From Veillonellaceae bacterium (GTDB lineage: Bacteria; Bacillota; Negativicutes; Veillonellales; Negativicoccaceae): DNA of 64,000 nucleotides. The stretch lies in contig JALELM010000019.1 in NCBI GenBank assembly GCA_022771805.1, positions 36,670 to 100,669 of the forward strand, in the 5' to 3' direction. Positions within the stretch are counted from its first letter, which is position 1. Each line of letters opens with the position of its first letter. The notes under the pieces were generated by a model. It had not been told where the DNA came from and ran no database searches. It saw only the letters and a program-made list of their open reading frames with translations. Both the position numbers and the translations under genes were made by a program. This document shows, one piece after another, positions 17,841-28,100 of this stretch.

Positions 17841-18878
17841 ATGATACAATCCGGTCGAGGAAAATCGGCAATGTTTATATTTTTGGCAGGCGTGCTGGTC
17901 GTTCTGGTTTTGATCGCCATGCACATGGGGCAAATCTCCGTGCCCGTGGCGGCGGTCTGGCACAGTCTGGCGGCGCCGCTGGGCTGGGAAGGCGGCGTAC
18001 CGATGACACCGGAGCAGGCGGCCGTGCTTTGGTACATTCGACTGCCGCGGATTTGTGTTGCGATCCTGGTCGGCAGTGCGTTGGCGATTGCCGGAGCGGT
18101 GATGCAGGGGGTGTTTGCCAATCCGTTGGCGGATCCGGGCATTATCGGCGTTTCGGCGGGAGCCTCGTTCGGAGCCGTTATCGCCGTGAGTATGGGCTTG
18201 AGCTCGGCGGGGATGTTTTACATGCCGGCATTTGCTTTTGTCGGTGCGTTTGCCTCGGTGCTGCTGACGATTTCACTGACGATGCGCGGCGGCAAAATCC
18301 CGACGATGAGCCTGCTGCTCGCCGGGGTTGCGGTGAGCATGTTGCTCGGTGCGCTGACCTCCGGCGTACTGACATTCATGAACGAATACCGGCTGAAGGA
18401 ATTTCTTTTTTGGATGGTGGGCGGTTTGGATTATCGCCGCTGGGAGCATGTATATCTTGCGCTCGTACCGATCATCGGAGGTACGGGGATACTCTGTCTG
18501 TTGTCGCGCCATCTGAATGTACTCGTGCTCGGTGAAGTGGAAGCGAAGGCGCTCGGTCTGCCCGTGGTGTTTTATCGTATGCTCTTTTTGTTCCTGGCCT
18601 CGCTGGTGACGGCGACGGCGGTTTGCGTCAGCGGCTCCATCGGCTTCGTCGGTCTGATCGTGCCGCATATCATGCGGTTGTTGATCGGCCCGGATCATCG
18701 TTTGCTGTTGCCGACAGCCGCCCTGGCCGGCTCGATTTTCCTGCTTTTTTGCGATACCTTAGGAAGAACGATCATCCCGCCGACCGAGGTGCGGGTGGGG
18801 ATTATGACGGCACTGCTCGGCGCCCCGTACTTCTTATTTCTGCTGCGGCGGATGCGTAAACACGGAGGGATGTTCTGA
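17841..18878 (+). CDS. ABC importer permease, BtuC/FecCD family
   Basis: 345 residues with the typical hydrophobic profile of about ten membrane helices. Family landmarks are RLPRI (about 65), the GVMQ-like segment AGAVMQGVFANPLADPG near 90-106, and SGSIGFVGLIVPHI near 265. It moves cobalamin, heme or ferric siderophore across the inner membrane with the ATPase encoded next and the binding lipoprotein encoded at 24082. Nine bases separate it from cobN copy 1, with a GGGAGG ribosome site. Confidence 0.93.
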   Translation: MIQSGRGKSAMFIFLAGVLVVLVLIAMHMGQISVPVAAVWHSLAAPLGWEGGVPMTPEQAAVLWYIRLPRICVAILVGSALAIAGAVMQGVFANPLADPGIIGVSAGASFGAVIAVSMGLSSAGMFYMPAFAFVGAFASVLLTISLTMRGGKIPTMSLLLAGVAVSMLLGALTSGVLTFMNEYRLKEFLFWMVGGLDYRRWEHVYLALVPIIGGTGILCLLSRHLNVLVLGEVEAKALGLPVVFYRMLFLFLASLVTATAVCVSGSIGFVGLIVPHIMRLLIGPDHRLLLPTAALAGSIFLLFCDTLGRTIIPPTEVRVGIMTALLGAPYFLFLLRRMRKHGGMF

Positions 18879-20059
18879 TGCAAACGGTATTGACGGCGGA
18901 ACATATTTCCGTCACATTGGGCGGACGCGAGATCATTCATGATATTTCCTTCAACCTGCAGCGGGGAGAATTTGTCGGGATTATCGGCCCGAACGGCGCC
19001 GGTAAAAGTACATTGCTGAAGGCGATTCGCGGGATCTATCATGCCGGTGCCGGAGAGGTTACCCTGCTCGGCAAAGATCTGCAGCATATGAAAGAAAAAG
19101 AGATTGCGCGCGAGCTGGCATACATGCAGCAGGATGTCCAAATCGGCTTCGGTTTCACGGCGGAAGAGATCGTATTATCGGCTCGGTATCCGTACCTGAG
19201 CTGGTGGGAGAACGAAGGGGAAGAAGATCGGAAGATCGTCGAGGAATGCATGCGTTTCACCGGCGTGTATACGCTGAAAGACAAAGCGGTGCAGCAACTG
19301 TCCGGCGGCGAGCGGCAACGTGTGCTGTTGGCGAAGGTGCTGGCGCAGCAGACGCCGATCATCTTTTTGGACGAGCCGACGGCAAGTTTGGATCTGGTTT
19401 ACCAAGAGGAGATTTTTCGTTACTGTTGCCGCTTGACCGAAGCGGGCAAGACGGTGGTAATGATTTGCCACGACCTGGAAATGTCGGCACGCTTCTGCTC
19501 CCGTCTGGTGCTGATTGCGGAAGGACGGATTCATGCGGACGGCAAGCCGACCGAGGTGCTGACGCAAGAGAATCTGCAGACGGCATTCGGTCTGCAATCC
19601 GTCGTATACCGAAATCCTCTGACCGATAATTTGAATATTTACAGTTACGAGGGAAATGCGACGGGAGTGCCGCGTGCCGCCGCGGCGGTTTGCGGCGACG
19701 GCACGGCTGCCATGCGGATTTTGCGGGCGCTGCATAATAGCGGCATCCCGGTGCTTCTCGGCGGCGCGGCGCCCGATTCCCTGGTGGCGTACGGTGCCGA
19801 AGCGTTCGGCGTGACGCGGCAGGCCGGGACGGATATTGCCGCGGCGTTCTGCTACGGGATACATTCGCATTCGGCTTGGGCGGCGGCGTATCCCGTGCTC
19901 GCTCGGGCGCAGCGGGTATATTTCAGCCGGGCGGAGACGGAAGACTACTGGTCGGCGGCGGAGGCGGCATGTATTCAAGAGAAACTGGCCGCCGGCAGCT
20001 GGCAGGATTGTTCGGCGGAACAGGCGTACGCAGCGGCCGTCAGCGGGGGCTCGGCATGA
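18878..20059 (+). CDS. ABC importer ATPase, BtuD/FecE family, with C-terminal extension
   Basis: 393 residues. Residues 1-255 are a complete nucleotide-binding domain: Walker A GPNGAGKST near 37-45, signature LSGGERQRV near 143, Walker B IIFLDEPT near 163 and the switch His in MICHDLE. Residues of about 258-393 form an additional domain (motifs VCGDGTAAMRILRALHNSG and VLLGGAAPDS, then a helix-rich tail). It looks like a small Rossmann-type fold. Similar long BtuD proteins are known to me from archaea, but the role of the domain is not. The start shares one base with the stop of the permease gene, and the end overlaps the radical SAM gene by four bases. Confidence 0.92.
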   Translation: MQTVLTAEHISVTLGGREIIHDISFNLQRGEFVGIIGPNGAGKSTLLKAIRGIYHAGAGEVTLLGKDLQHMKEKEIARELAYMQQDVQIGFGFTAEEIVLSARYPYLSWWENEGEEDRKIVEECMRFTGVYTLKDKAVQQLSGGERQRVLLAKVLAQQTPIIFLDEPTASLDLVYQEEIFRYCCRLTEAGKTVVMICHDLEMSARFCSRLVLIAEGRIHADGKPTEVLTQENLQTAFGLQSVVYRNPLTDNLNIYSYEGNATGVPRAAAAVCGDGTAAMRILRALHNSGIPVLLGGAAPDSLVAYGAEAFGVTRQAGTDIAAAFCYGIHSHSAWAAAYPVLARAQRVYFSRAETEDYWSAAEAACIQEKLAAGSWQDCSAEQAYAAAVSGGSA

Positions 20060-21150
20060 CCCGCACAACCGGCGCAACCGATGCGGGAAGCTCGGCGAAG
20101 ACGGTCGCACCGCCGCTCGGCATGCTGATCTTGGCGTTGACGGGGGCGTGTAACTTTCGTTGCAGCTATTGTTATGCCGCCGCACAGCCGGCGTGCAAAA
20201 TACCGCGGGAAGCGCTGCGTTGGGCGTTGGATCTGGGCGGCGCGAGCGGGGAGCCGTTTACGGTTCAGTTTACCGGCGGCGAACCGCTCCTGGCGTTGGA
20301 TCGGCTGCTGTATGCGGTGGAGTATATCCGCGCACGCAAGTATCGTGCCACGCTGCAAATCCAGACCAATGCAAGTTTGCTGACACCCGAAATCGCCGCG
20401 TATTTCGCCAAGGAGCGCATCGGCGTCGGGATCAGTCTGGACGGCGATGTCGAGGCGAATGACGCGGCGCGGGTCTATCCCGACGGCAAGGGCACGGCTA
20501 CGTCGATTATGCGCGGCTTGGAGATGCTGCGGGATGCCGGGCTCGGTGCCGGGCTGACCTGTGTGGTGGGACGGCATAATATCGCCACCTTGGAGACATT
20601 GGTCGATATGGCGTATTATGCCGGCAATGTCCGCAGGATCGGTTTCGATCTGTTGCGCCCGCAGGGGCGCGCGGATGCGGCCGCAGCCGTAAGCGCGGCG
20701 GAAATGCAGGCGGCCTTGCAGCGAGTGTTGCGCCGGGCGGATGAGTTGGCTACGTTGGCCGGGTATCGCATCCGTTTTGCACACGCCGAACGGGTGGAAC
20801 AACTGGCCGCCGGCCGGACGCAAGTGTTTACCCATTGCTATGCGCTATCCCGCCGGGCGCTCTTTGTCGGACCGACGGGGGATTGCTATTCCTGTGCATC
20901 GCTTTCGGGATATCCGGAGTTTCGGATCGGTTCGTATCGGGACGGGCGTGACGAGAAGGCGGAGCAGGCTGTTGCGGCCAGACTGGAGCGGACGATGGCG
21001 CGCTGCCGTGAATGTGAATACCTGGAGCGTTGCGGGGGCGGTTGCTATGCCCGCTGGATGGGTATGGAAGATGCATATGCGGCGGAATGTGTATTGAAGC
21101 AAATGTTCATTTATCGATATGAGGAAAAGAAAAAAGGGGTCGGAGTATGA
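20056..21150 (+). CDS. Radical SAM protein with SPASM-type C-terminal cluster domain
   Basis: 364 residues. The radical SAM motif CNFRCSYC is near residues 33-40, followed by TGGEP near 75 and by the barrel. A cysteine-rich C-terminus (CYSC, then [14 protein letters not shown] and a last Cys near 347) is of SPASM or twitch type and should bind one or two auxiliary iron-sulfur clusters. Family members modify peptides, activate sulfatases or do other radical chemistry. No precursor peptide or sulfatase gene is adjacent. It lies between the importer and the ChlI-like ATPase and overlaps both neighbours by four bases, so it probably serves the tetrapyrrole pathway, either on the ring or by maturing one of the enzymes. 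Confidence 0.88.
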   Translation: MTRTTGATDAGSSAKTVAPPLGMLILALTGACNFRCSYCYAAAQPACKIPREALRWALDLGGASGEPFTVQFTGGEPLLALDRLLYAVEYIRARKYRATLQIQTNASLLTPEIAAYFAKERIGVGISLDGDVEANDAARVYPDGKGTATSIMRGLEMLRDAGLGAGLTCVVGRHNIATLETLVDMAYYAGNVRRIGFDLLRPQGRADAAAAVSAAEMQAALQRVLRRADELATLAGYRIRFAHAERVEQLAAGRTQVFTHCYALSRRALFVGPTGDCYSCASLSGYPEFRIGSYRDGRDEKAEQAVAARLERTMARCRECEYLERCGGGCYARWMGMEDAYAAECVLKQMFIYRYEEKKKGVGV

Positions 21151-22169
21151 AAAGACAAAACTATCCGTTCACTGCCATTGTCGGGCAGGAGCTCATGAAA
21201 AAAGCATTGCTGTTGAATGCCATCAATCCTGCTATCGGCGGGGTTCTGATCAAGGGTGAAAAGGGCACGGCGAAATCGACGGCTGTGCGTGCGTTGGCGG
21301 ACGTTCTCCCGCCGATTGAGGCGGTAGAGGGATGCACTTTCCGCTGTGATCCGGCGGAACCGGGGCTCTTGTGCAGAGACTGCCTGGCCAAACAGCGTGC
21401 CGGTGCGGAACTGACGGCGCACACCCTGCGGATGCGGGTAGTGGAATTGCCGGTCAATGCGACGGAAGACCGGGTAGTCGGGACGCTTGACTTGGAGCAT
21501 GCCATTGCCGAGGGCAAGAAAAAATTTGAGCCGGGTATTTTGGCGGAGGCCAATCGCAATATTTTATATGTAGACGAAATCAATTTACTCGATGATCATG
21601 TGGTGGACGTCTTGTTGGACGCGGCGGCGATGGGTGTCAATACGGTAGAGCGTGAAGGTGTTTCCGTATCGCATCCCGCAAAATTTGTGCTGATCGGAAC
21701 AATGAATCCGGAGGAAGGGGATATTCGCCCGCAGCTGTTGGATCGCTTCGGTCTTTCGGTCGAAGTCATCGGCGAGCACGAGGCGGCACAGCGGGTGGAG
21801 GTCATCCGGCGACGGCTGGCCTATGAAGCGAATCCGGAAGCGTTTGCCGCGGAATATGAACAGGCGCAGACGGCATTGGCCGAACAATTGGCGACGGCAA
21901 GAGAACTGCTGCCCCAAGTTCGGGTGGCGGATGAGCTTTTGCTGAAGACGGCCGATCTCTCCATCGCCTTGGGCGTGGACGGACATCGCGCGGACATTAC
22001 CATGCTGAAAACGGCGTTGACGGTGGCAGCCTTGGCGGGGCGGGACGAAGCGACCGCGGCCGATTTGCGTGAAGCCGCTTTATTGGTGCTGCCGCATCGG
22101 ATGCGGCGCAAACCGTTTGAAGAAGCGACGCTGGATCGGGACATCGTAGCCCGGGTTCTGGGCGAATGA
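21147..22169 (+). CDS. Chelatase AAA+ ATPase subunit, ChlI/BchI family
   Basis: 340 residues. Walker A is GEKGTAKST near 37-45, Walker B is [11 protein letters not shown] near 140, and [10 protein letters not shown] with [10 protein letters not shown] supplies sensor and arginine-finger segments typical of magnesium-chelatase I subunits. With the D subunit encoded next it would form the motor that drives a CobN/BchH-like large subunit. The two CobN-like proteins in this operon have only this one I/D pair to share. Cys60, Cys65, Cys74 and Cys77 (GCTFRC, LLCRDC) form an insertion that may bind a metal. The stop overlaps the next start (ATGATG). Confidence 0.93.
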   Translation: MKRQNYPFTAIVGQELMKKALLLNAINPAIGGVLIKGEKGTAKSTAVRALADVLPPIEAVEGCTFRCDPAEPGLLCRDCLAKQRAGAELTAHTLRMRVVELPVNATEDRVVGTLDLEHAIAEGKKKFEPGILAEANRNILYVDEINLLDDHVVDVLLDAAAMGVNTVEREGVSVSHPAKFVLIGTMNPEEGDIRPQLLDRFGLSVEVIGEHEAAQRVEVIRRRLAYEANPEAFAAEYEQAQTALAEQLATARELLPQVRVADELLLKTADLSIALGVDGHRADITMLKTALTVAALAGRDEATAADLREAALLVLPHRMRRKPFEEATLDRDIVARVLGE

Positions 22170-24076
22170 TGAAGTACGAATATATTTATCCCTTTGTCGC
22201 GCTGGTCGGCCAGGAGGATTTGAAAGAAGCGCTGGCTATCGCGCTGACCAATCCGCAGGTCGGCGGGCTGCTGATTTCCGGTACGAAGGCGACAGGGAAA
22301 AGTACGGCGTTGCGGGCAGCCATGGCGATGAGCGGGCGGCGGCTGGTCGAGTTGCCGCTTTCCGCGACGGAAGATCGGGTATTCGGTCATATTGACATCG
22401 AAAAAACATTGGCGGACGGGGCGAGGGTGTTTGCGCCCGGTCTGCTTGCCGATGCGGACGGTGCGGTTCTGTATGTGGACGAGATCAACCTCTTGCGCCG
22501 GGATTTATTGGCGGGAGTCTTGCAGGTGCATGACGTCAAAGAGAATCGTGTCGAGCGGGAAGGCGTATCGTATCGGCATCCGACGGAGTTTTTACTCGTA
22601 GGCAGCATGAACCCGGAAGAAGGTACATTGAGCGAGGCCTTGCTGGATCGGTTCGGGCTGTTCGTTCAGGCCGAACCGTTGGCGGAGCCTGCGGCAAGGG
22701 CGGAAATCGCGCGGCGGGTCTTGGCGTACGAGCGGGATCGGGTCGGTTTCGTCGCCGCCTATGCCGAAGCGACGGAAACGTTGCGGCGGCAATGGGCGGA
22801 GGCGCGGGAACGTGTAGCCCGGATCGAGCTGCCGGAGGCGATGCTGACACTTGCTGCGACATATAGCGAAAAGGCGGGGATCGCAGGGCATCGCGGCGAT
22901 ATTATCCTGCTGGAAGCGGCGAAAGCAATAGCGGCCTTGGCCGGGCGTACGTTCCTGATCCCGGACGATATGGAACGAGCGGCATACTTTGTCCTGCCGC
23001 ATCGTATGCGTCAGCCGGAGCGGCAGTCACAGCCGGAGCCGCCACCGCCGCCACCGGAAGAGTCTCCCGAGCAATCGGAGTCGAATGACACGGATACGCC
23101 GGAGCCTCCGCAGAATACGGAACCGGATGCACCGGCTCCGGAGCCGCCGCCGGGAGATGCCGACGATCACGAAGATACGGAAACGGAAGACGAGCAGGAA
23201 CCGCCGGAAATGAGCGGTGCGGTTTTGCCGCCGGAAGCATGGGAAGACATAGATAAAGCGTTTGCCGCCCTGCAGATGCAGGTTCGGTTGCAGCCGGATC
23301 GATTCAAACGACGCGGCAGCGGCAAAAGGCAACGGACAAAAACGGATTTGCGGCAGGGACGGTATATCCGTGCCGTACCGATGGGGCGCGAGGTGACGGA
23401 TCTGGCTTTGGATGCAACGATTCGTGCGGCAGCGCCGTACCAGCGTATGCGACAGAGCAAAGGGCTTGCCATTTCCCTGGAACGGGATGATTTGCGGCGT
23501 AAAGTGCGCGAAAAAAGGACGGGGAGCGTCTTTTTGTTCTGCGTGGACGCATCGGGCTCGATGGGCGCACGACATCGCATGGGGGCGGTAAAAGGTGCGA
23601 TTTACGGTTTGTTGCAGGATGCCTACCAAAAACGGGATCGGGTGGGAATGATTAGCTTTCGGCGCAACAGTGCGGAGGTATTGCTCCCCGTGACGCGCAG
23701 TATCGATCTGGCGCAGAAACTGCTGCGTGATCTGTCCACCGGCGGGAAGACACCGTTGGCGGCCGGTCTGGAACGTTCGCTGGCGGTGCTGGCGCAATTG
23801 CGCTACCAGGATCCGCAGGTACGCCCCATCTTCATCCTGGTCACGGACGGTCGGGCAACGGCGGCGCTTTCGGGAGGAAATCCGGTCGAGGAAGCGCTGA
23901 CCTTGGCGGCGAAGTTCAGGCACAGCGGTGCCACTTGCGTCGTCATCGATACGGAGACGGACTTTATCAGTATGCAGATTGCCCGTAAGGTCGCGCAAGC
24001 GATGGGGGCGACATACCATCACATCCGGACGCTTACGGAAGCGAAGGTATTGCAGATTATGCAGGAATATCATTGA
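22166..24076 (+). CDS. Chelatase AAA+/VWA subunit, ChlD/BchD family
   Basis: 636 residues. An N-terminal AAA+ domain (about 1-275, Walker [10 protein letters not shown] retained), an acidic proline-rich linker (about 290-350) and a C-terminal von Willebrand A domain with an intact MIDAS D-x-S-x-S (DASGS, 461-465). This is the standard layout of ChlD/BchD and of CobT-like partners. Magnesium at the MIDAS site normally contacts the integrin I-binding part of the large subunit. Two ATGs, at 22166 and 22169, are both possible starts. It is translationally coupled to the ChlI-like gene. Confidence 0.92.
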   Translation: MMKYEYIYPFVALVGQEDLKEALAIALTNPQVGGLLISGTKATGKSTALRAAMAMSGRRLVELPLSATEDRVFGHIDIEKTLADGARVFAPGLLADADGAVLYVDEINLLRRDLLAGVLQVHDVKENRVEREGVSYRHPTEFLLVGSMNPEEGTLSEALLDRFGLFVQAEPLAEPAARAEIARRVLAYERDRVGFVAAYAEATETLRRQWAEARERVARIELPEAMLTLAATYSEKAGIAGHRGDIILLEAAKAIAALAGRTFLIPDDMERAAYFVLPHRMRQPERQSQPEPPPPPPEESPEQSESNDTDTPEPPQNTEPDAPAPEPPPGDADDHEDTETEDEQEPPEMSGAVLPPEAWEDIDKAFAALQMQVRLQPDRFKRRGSGKRQRTKTDLRQGRYIRAVPMGREVTDLALDATIRAAAPYQRMRQSKGLAISLERDDLRRKVREKRTGSVFLFCVDASGSMGARHRMGAVKGAIYGLLQDAYQKRDRVGMISFRRNSAEVLLPVTRSIDLAQKLLRDLSTGGKTPLAAGLERSLAVLAQLRYQDPQVRPIFILVTDGRATAALSGGNPVEEALTLAAKFRHSGATCVVIDTETDFISMQIARKVAQAMGATYHHIRTLTEAKVLQIMQEYH

Positions 24077-24081
24077 GGCAT

Positions 24082-25122
24082 ATGATGAAAAATTTTCGGC
24101 TGCTCGGGTTGCTGTGTCTTTTCGTGGCGTTACTTCTCGGCTGCGGCTTGCCGAAAGAAACGGCGGAAACACGGACACGTACGGTTACCGACGAGCTCGG
24201 CTTGCGGGTCGAGGTACCGGTTCGGCCGCAGCGGATCGTGACTTTGGATATCGGGGCGACGGAAAATACCATGCTGTTGATCGGCACGGAGCGTCTGGTC
24301 GGTGTCAGTTACTTCATGGACGACCCGGGCATTTGCAACTTGTTCGCCGAGGCACAGGCGGTGCCTGCCCGTGTGGAACGCAATATCGAGCATATCGTGG
24401 AACTGCACCCCGACCTGGTCATCGCCAGCTCGCCGATCAAAGAAGAGGTCGTCACCCAACTGATGGATCTGGGGATTCCCGTGTTTCAGATTGAGCGGCC
24501 GACCGAGACGGCAACGATCGTCGGCAATATACGAGCGCTCGGCGATCTGCTGCAGGAAGAGGAAAAGGCGGCAGCGCTTATTGCCGCCATGCAGGCGGAT
24601 CTGGAGTCCGTTCGGGACGCGGTGCGGGAAGTGACGGCAGTGCGCCCGCCGGCGCGTGTTTTGCGGATCAGCATGACCGGTCCGAGCGGCGGTACAGGAA
24701 CGGTTGTGGATGCCATTATCCGGGAGGCTGGCTGTATCAATGTGGCAGCGGAAAAAGGATTGCACGAAGGCTTGCTGTCGCGGGAGCAATTTCTGACGTC
24801 TGAGGCGGAGTGGCTGATGATGCCGACCTGGGATTTCCGCAGTGCACACGGAGTGGCGGGTTTGCGTGCGAAATACTTGGCGGATCCGGCTATCGTCAAT
24901 GTACCGGCGGTGGCAGAGGAGAATTTCCTCTACATCCCCGATTATTACACTGCGGCGCAAACGCCGTATCGGGTATTTGCAGTCGTCGCGCTGGCGGAGG
25001 AAGTGTACGGTATCCGGCACACGAGCCGTTTGGAGGCATTGCTGCCCGCAGGAACGGTACGGCGCGCGGATTGGCGCCAGGAAGCAACAACGGAAAGTGT
25101 GGCGTATAATGACAGTTTGTAG
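24082..25122 (+). CDS. ABC importer substrate-binding lipoprotein, BtuF/FecB family
   Basis: About 346 residues. A lipoprotein signal ends in the lipobox LLGC near residue 21; the mature part carries the family pattern RPQRIVTLDIG, then LHPDLVIASSP and GIPVFQIE. It captures the ligand delivered by the outer-membrane receptor and hands it to the BtuC/D pair encoded at 17841-20059. The ATG at 24082 or the one at 24085 could be the start; a GAGG lies 6 bases before the second. It stands between the ChlD-like gene and the second CobN-like gene rather than next to the permease. Confidence 0.9.
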   Translation: MMKNFRLLGLLCLFVALLLGCGLPKETAETRTRTVTDELGLRVEVPVRPQRIVTLDIGATENTMLLIGTERLVGVSYFMDDPGICNLFAEAQAVPARVERNIEHIVELHPDLVIASSPIKEEVVTQLMDLGIPVFQIERPTETATIVGNIRALGDLLQEEEKAAALIAAMQADLESVRDAVREVTAVRPPARVLRISMTGPSGGTGTVVDAIIREAGCINVAAEKGLHEGLLSREQFLTSEAEWLMMPTWDFRSAHGVAGLRAKYLADPAIVNVPAVAEENFLYIPDYYTAAQTPYRVFAVVALAEEVYGIRHTSRLEALLPAGTVRRADWRQEATTESVAYNDSL

Positions 25123-25134
25123 AAAGGGGTCGCC

Positions 25135-28100
25135 ATGAGCAGGATCGTTTTTTTAACAAATATGGATCGCCAATTCGCAGCGGTGCAGCGAGCGCAACAG
25201 GCCGGTCTGTTTGGCGACTTTGAAGCGGAACTGCGGAGAATCGATGCGGAGACGCTTTGGGATTCGACATGGGAGACGCTGTTCCGCACGGCGGATTTCG
25301 TTCTGCTGACTTATATGGGAAGCGGCCTGGATACGCCGTTTCTGCGCAGCTGCTCCCGTTTCGGCAGGGCGCAGGGCTGTCGCTTTGTCATGCTGATTGA
25401 CAGTGAAGTCACGGAAGAAATGCAGGCCGGGCTGACTGCCGATGATATCGCCGAATTGCGCCGCTATATGACTTACGGCGGTACACAAAACTACGGCCAA
25501 ATGTTGCGTTGGTGCGCTGTCCGTTTCGGCGGGGCGACAATCGAATATGAAGAACCGCAGGAAATGCCGTTGGAGGGGATCTGGCACCCGGCGGACGGGA
25601 ACATTTACCCGACGCTGGCGGCGTATCGTGCTGCGGTGGATTTGCCGGAGCGCCCCTGTGTCGGAGTCCTGTTCTACCGGGAGGAGTGGCTGGCCGGGGA
25701 CTTGGCCTATCAACGTGCCTTTGCCGAGGAATTGGAGCGAGTCGGTTTGCAGGGGATACTTTGTTTTGCCCAACACGCGCGCGGCGGCGCCCCGGAAACA
25801 ACTGCCGCTGCAAGTTTGCGCCGACTTTTCGGCAAGCCGGACGGAAGTTTGGATCTGTCGGTTCTGATCCGTTTGGGCAAATTTTCGCTGATCGGTTTGC
25901 GGGAGATGACTGCGGACGATTGGGCGGCGTTTGATGTGCCGGTGTTGCAGGGCTACTGCATGAGCAGCAGTGAGGAAGAATGGCGCGCGGATGTGCAGGG
26001 ACTGAATGCCATGGATGTCAACTTGGCCGTTACGTTGCCGGAAATGGACGGTGTCTTGCATGCGGGAGTGGCGGCGGGCAGTCGCCTCGATGAAGGCGGA
26101 AATCGGTACTACGAGCCGATACGGGAGCGGATCGCCGCCATCGCCCGGCGGGCAAAGAAATGGTCGGTATTGCGAACAAAACCGAATGCGGAGAAAAAGA
26201 TCGCGCTGGTTTTTCATAACTACCCGCCGGACAATGCGAATATCGGCAGTGCGGCGGGATTGGATTCCATCGAATCCGTACGTCGTTTGCTCTTGCGGCT
26301 GCGGCAGGAAGGCTATGTAGTGGAGCGAATTCCCGAAGATACGGCGGAATTCATTGATTTGCTGACTACCCATGCGACGAACGATCGGGAGTTCGTCAAT
26401 GAAGAGTTTTATCGTCAGGCCGACGGCAAACTGAAGCCGGAAGCCTATCGCAGCTGGTTTTCGCAGCGCGGAGAGAAGGTTCGCGAAGCGATGCGGCATG
26501 ATTGGGGCGAAGCGCCGGGGAACTTGTTTTACTATGAAGACTCCGTGATCATTCCCGGCTTTTGGAACGGCAATATTTTTATTACCATGCAACCGCCGCG
26601 CGGGTTCAGTGACAGTCCGGAGAAACTCTACCATTCGCCGGATATGACGCCGACGCATCATTACGAGGGCTTTTACTATTGGCTGCGGGAAGAAGCCGGA
26701 GTGGATGCCATGCTGCACATCGGGACGCACGGCACATTGGAATGGCTGCCGGGGAAAGGTGCCGGCTTGTCCGCCGACTGCTATTCGGAAATGGCGACGG
26801 ACGAAATGCCGAATATTTATCCGTATTGGACAAATATTGTCGGAGAAGGTATTCAGGCCAAGCGGAGAAGCTCCGCCTGTCTTGTCGGGCATTTATCGCC
26901 GCCGCAGGATCGCAGCAGTTTATATGAAGAAATGGAAGAACTGCAGAATTTGCTGGACGAATACTTCCATTTCCGCACGGAAAAACCGGAAGCGATGCCG
27001 GCGCTTATGGAACGAATTATCGAAAAAGCGAAAGAAGCACATATGCTGGAGGAGATCCCGCAGGCGGAGTCCATGTCCATAGAAGATCTGACGTCCGCCT
27101 TGCATGCGTATCTGTCGGATTTGAGTCAGGTGCCGATGTGGGTCGGCCTGCATATCTTCGGGCAAGCTCCGGAGGGGAGGAAAAAACTCCTGCAAGTTAC
27201 CAATCTTACGCGAGTTCGCAACGGGGAGATCCCGAGTCTGCCGGAAACGGTGGCGGAAGCAAAAGGGTTTACCTGGGACGAGCTGCAGGGGGATCCGAAA
27301 CGGGTAGCCGACGACGGACTGTTGTACAGCGAACATATTTCACGGATTTGGGAAGAGTGTGAAGCGCTGCTTGCCGATCTGGCAGCGGCGGATTATTGTT
27401 ACACGGACACTTGGCGCAATCGACCGGCGAGTCGGCGGTATACGGAAGCCGGGCGAGAAAAAATCGCGCATATTTTACGCTGGATTGCGACGGATCTGGC
27501 GGTGCGTTTGGATCGTACCCGCGAGGAAGAAGAGCGCGTGCTGGCGGCATTGGCGGGGCGTTATATTCCGACCGGCCCCGGCGGTGCGGCCAGTTCGGGA
27601 CGGGTGGATATTCTACCGACGGGACGCAATTTCTACGGCGTGGACACGCGCAAGTTGCCGACGGAGGCTGCCTGGGAAATCGGCTTGTACTTGGCGGAAG
27701 AAGTCATCACGCAGTATATTGCCGAGGAAGGACGCTATCCGGAGAGTGTCGGAATCGTAGTGTGGGCGGGAGCCAATACGCGCAGTCACGGCCAGTGCAT
27801 AGCCCAATGTTTGAAATTGCTCGGCGTGCGGCCGGTTTGGCAGAAGGGATCCGGTCGCGTTATCGGGGTGGAAGCGATTCCGTTGGCGGAACTGGGACGG
27901 CCGCGTGTAGACGTTACCGCGCGTATCAGCGGGCTGTTTCGTGACATGATGCCGAATCCGGCACAGTGGTTGGACGAGGCGGTGCGCCTGGTGGCAAGTC
28001 TCGATGAGCCGAACGAGTTGAACTATCTGAAAAAACATATCGAAGAAGATGTCGACTGGCTGATGGAAGAAGAAGGATTGGCTCGCGAGGAGGCATTTGA

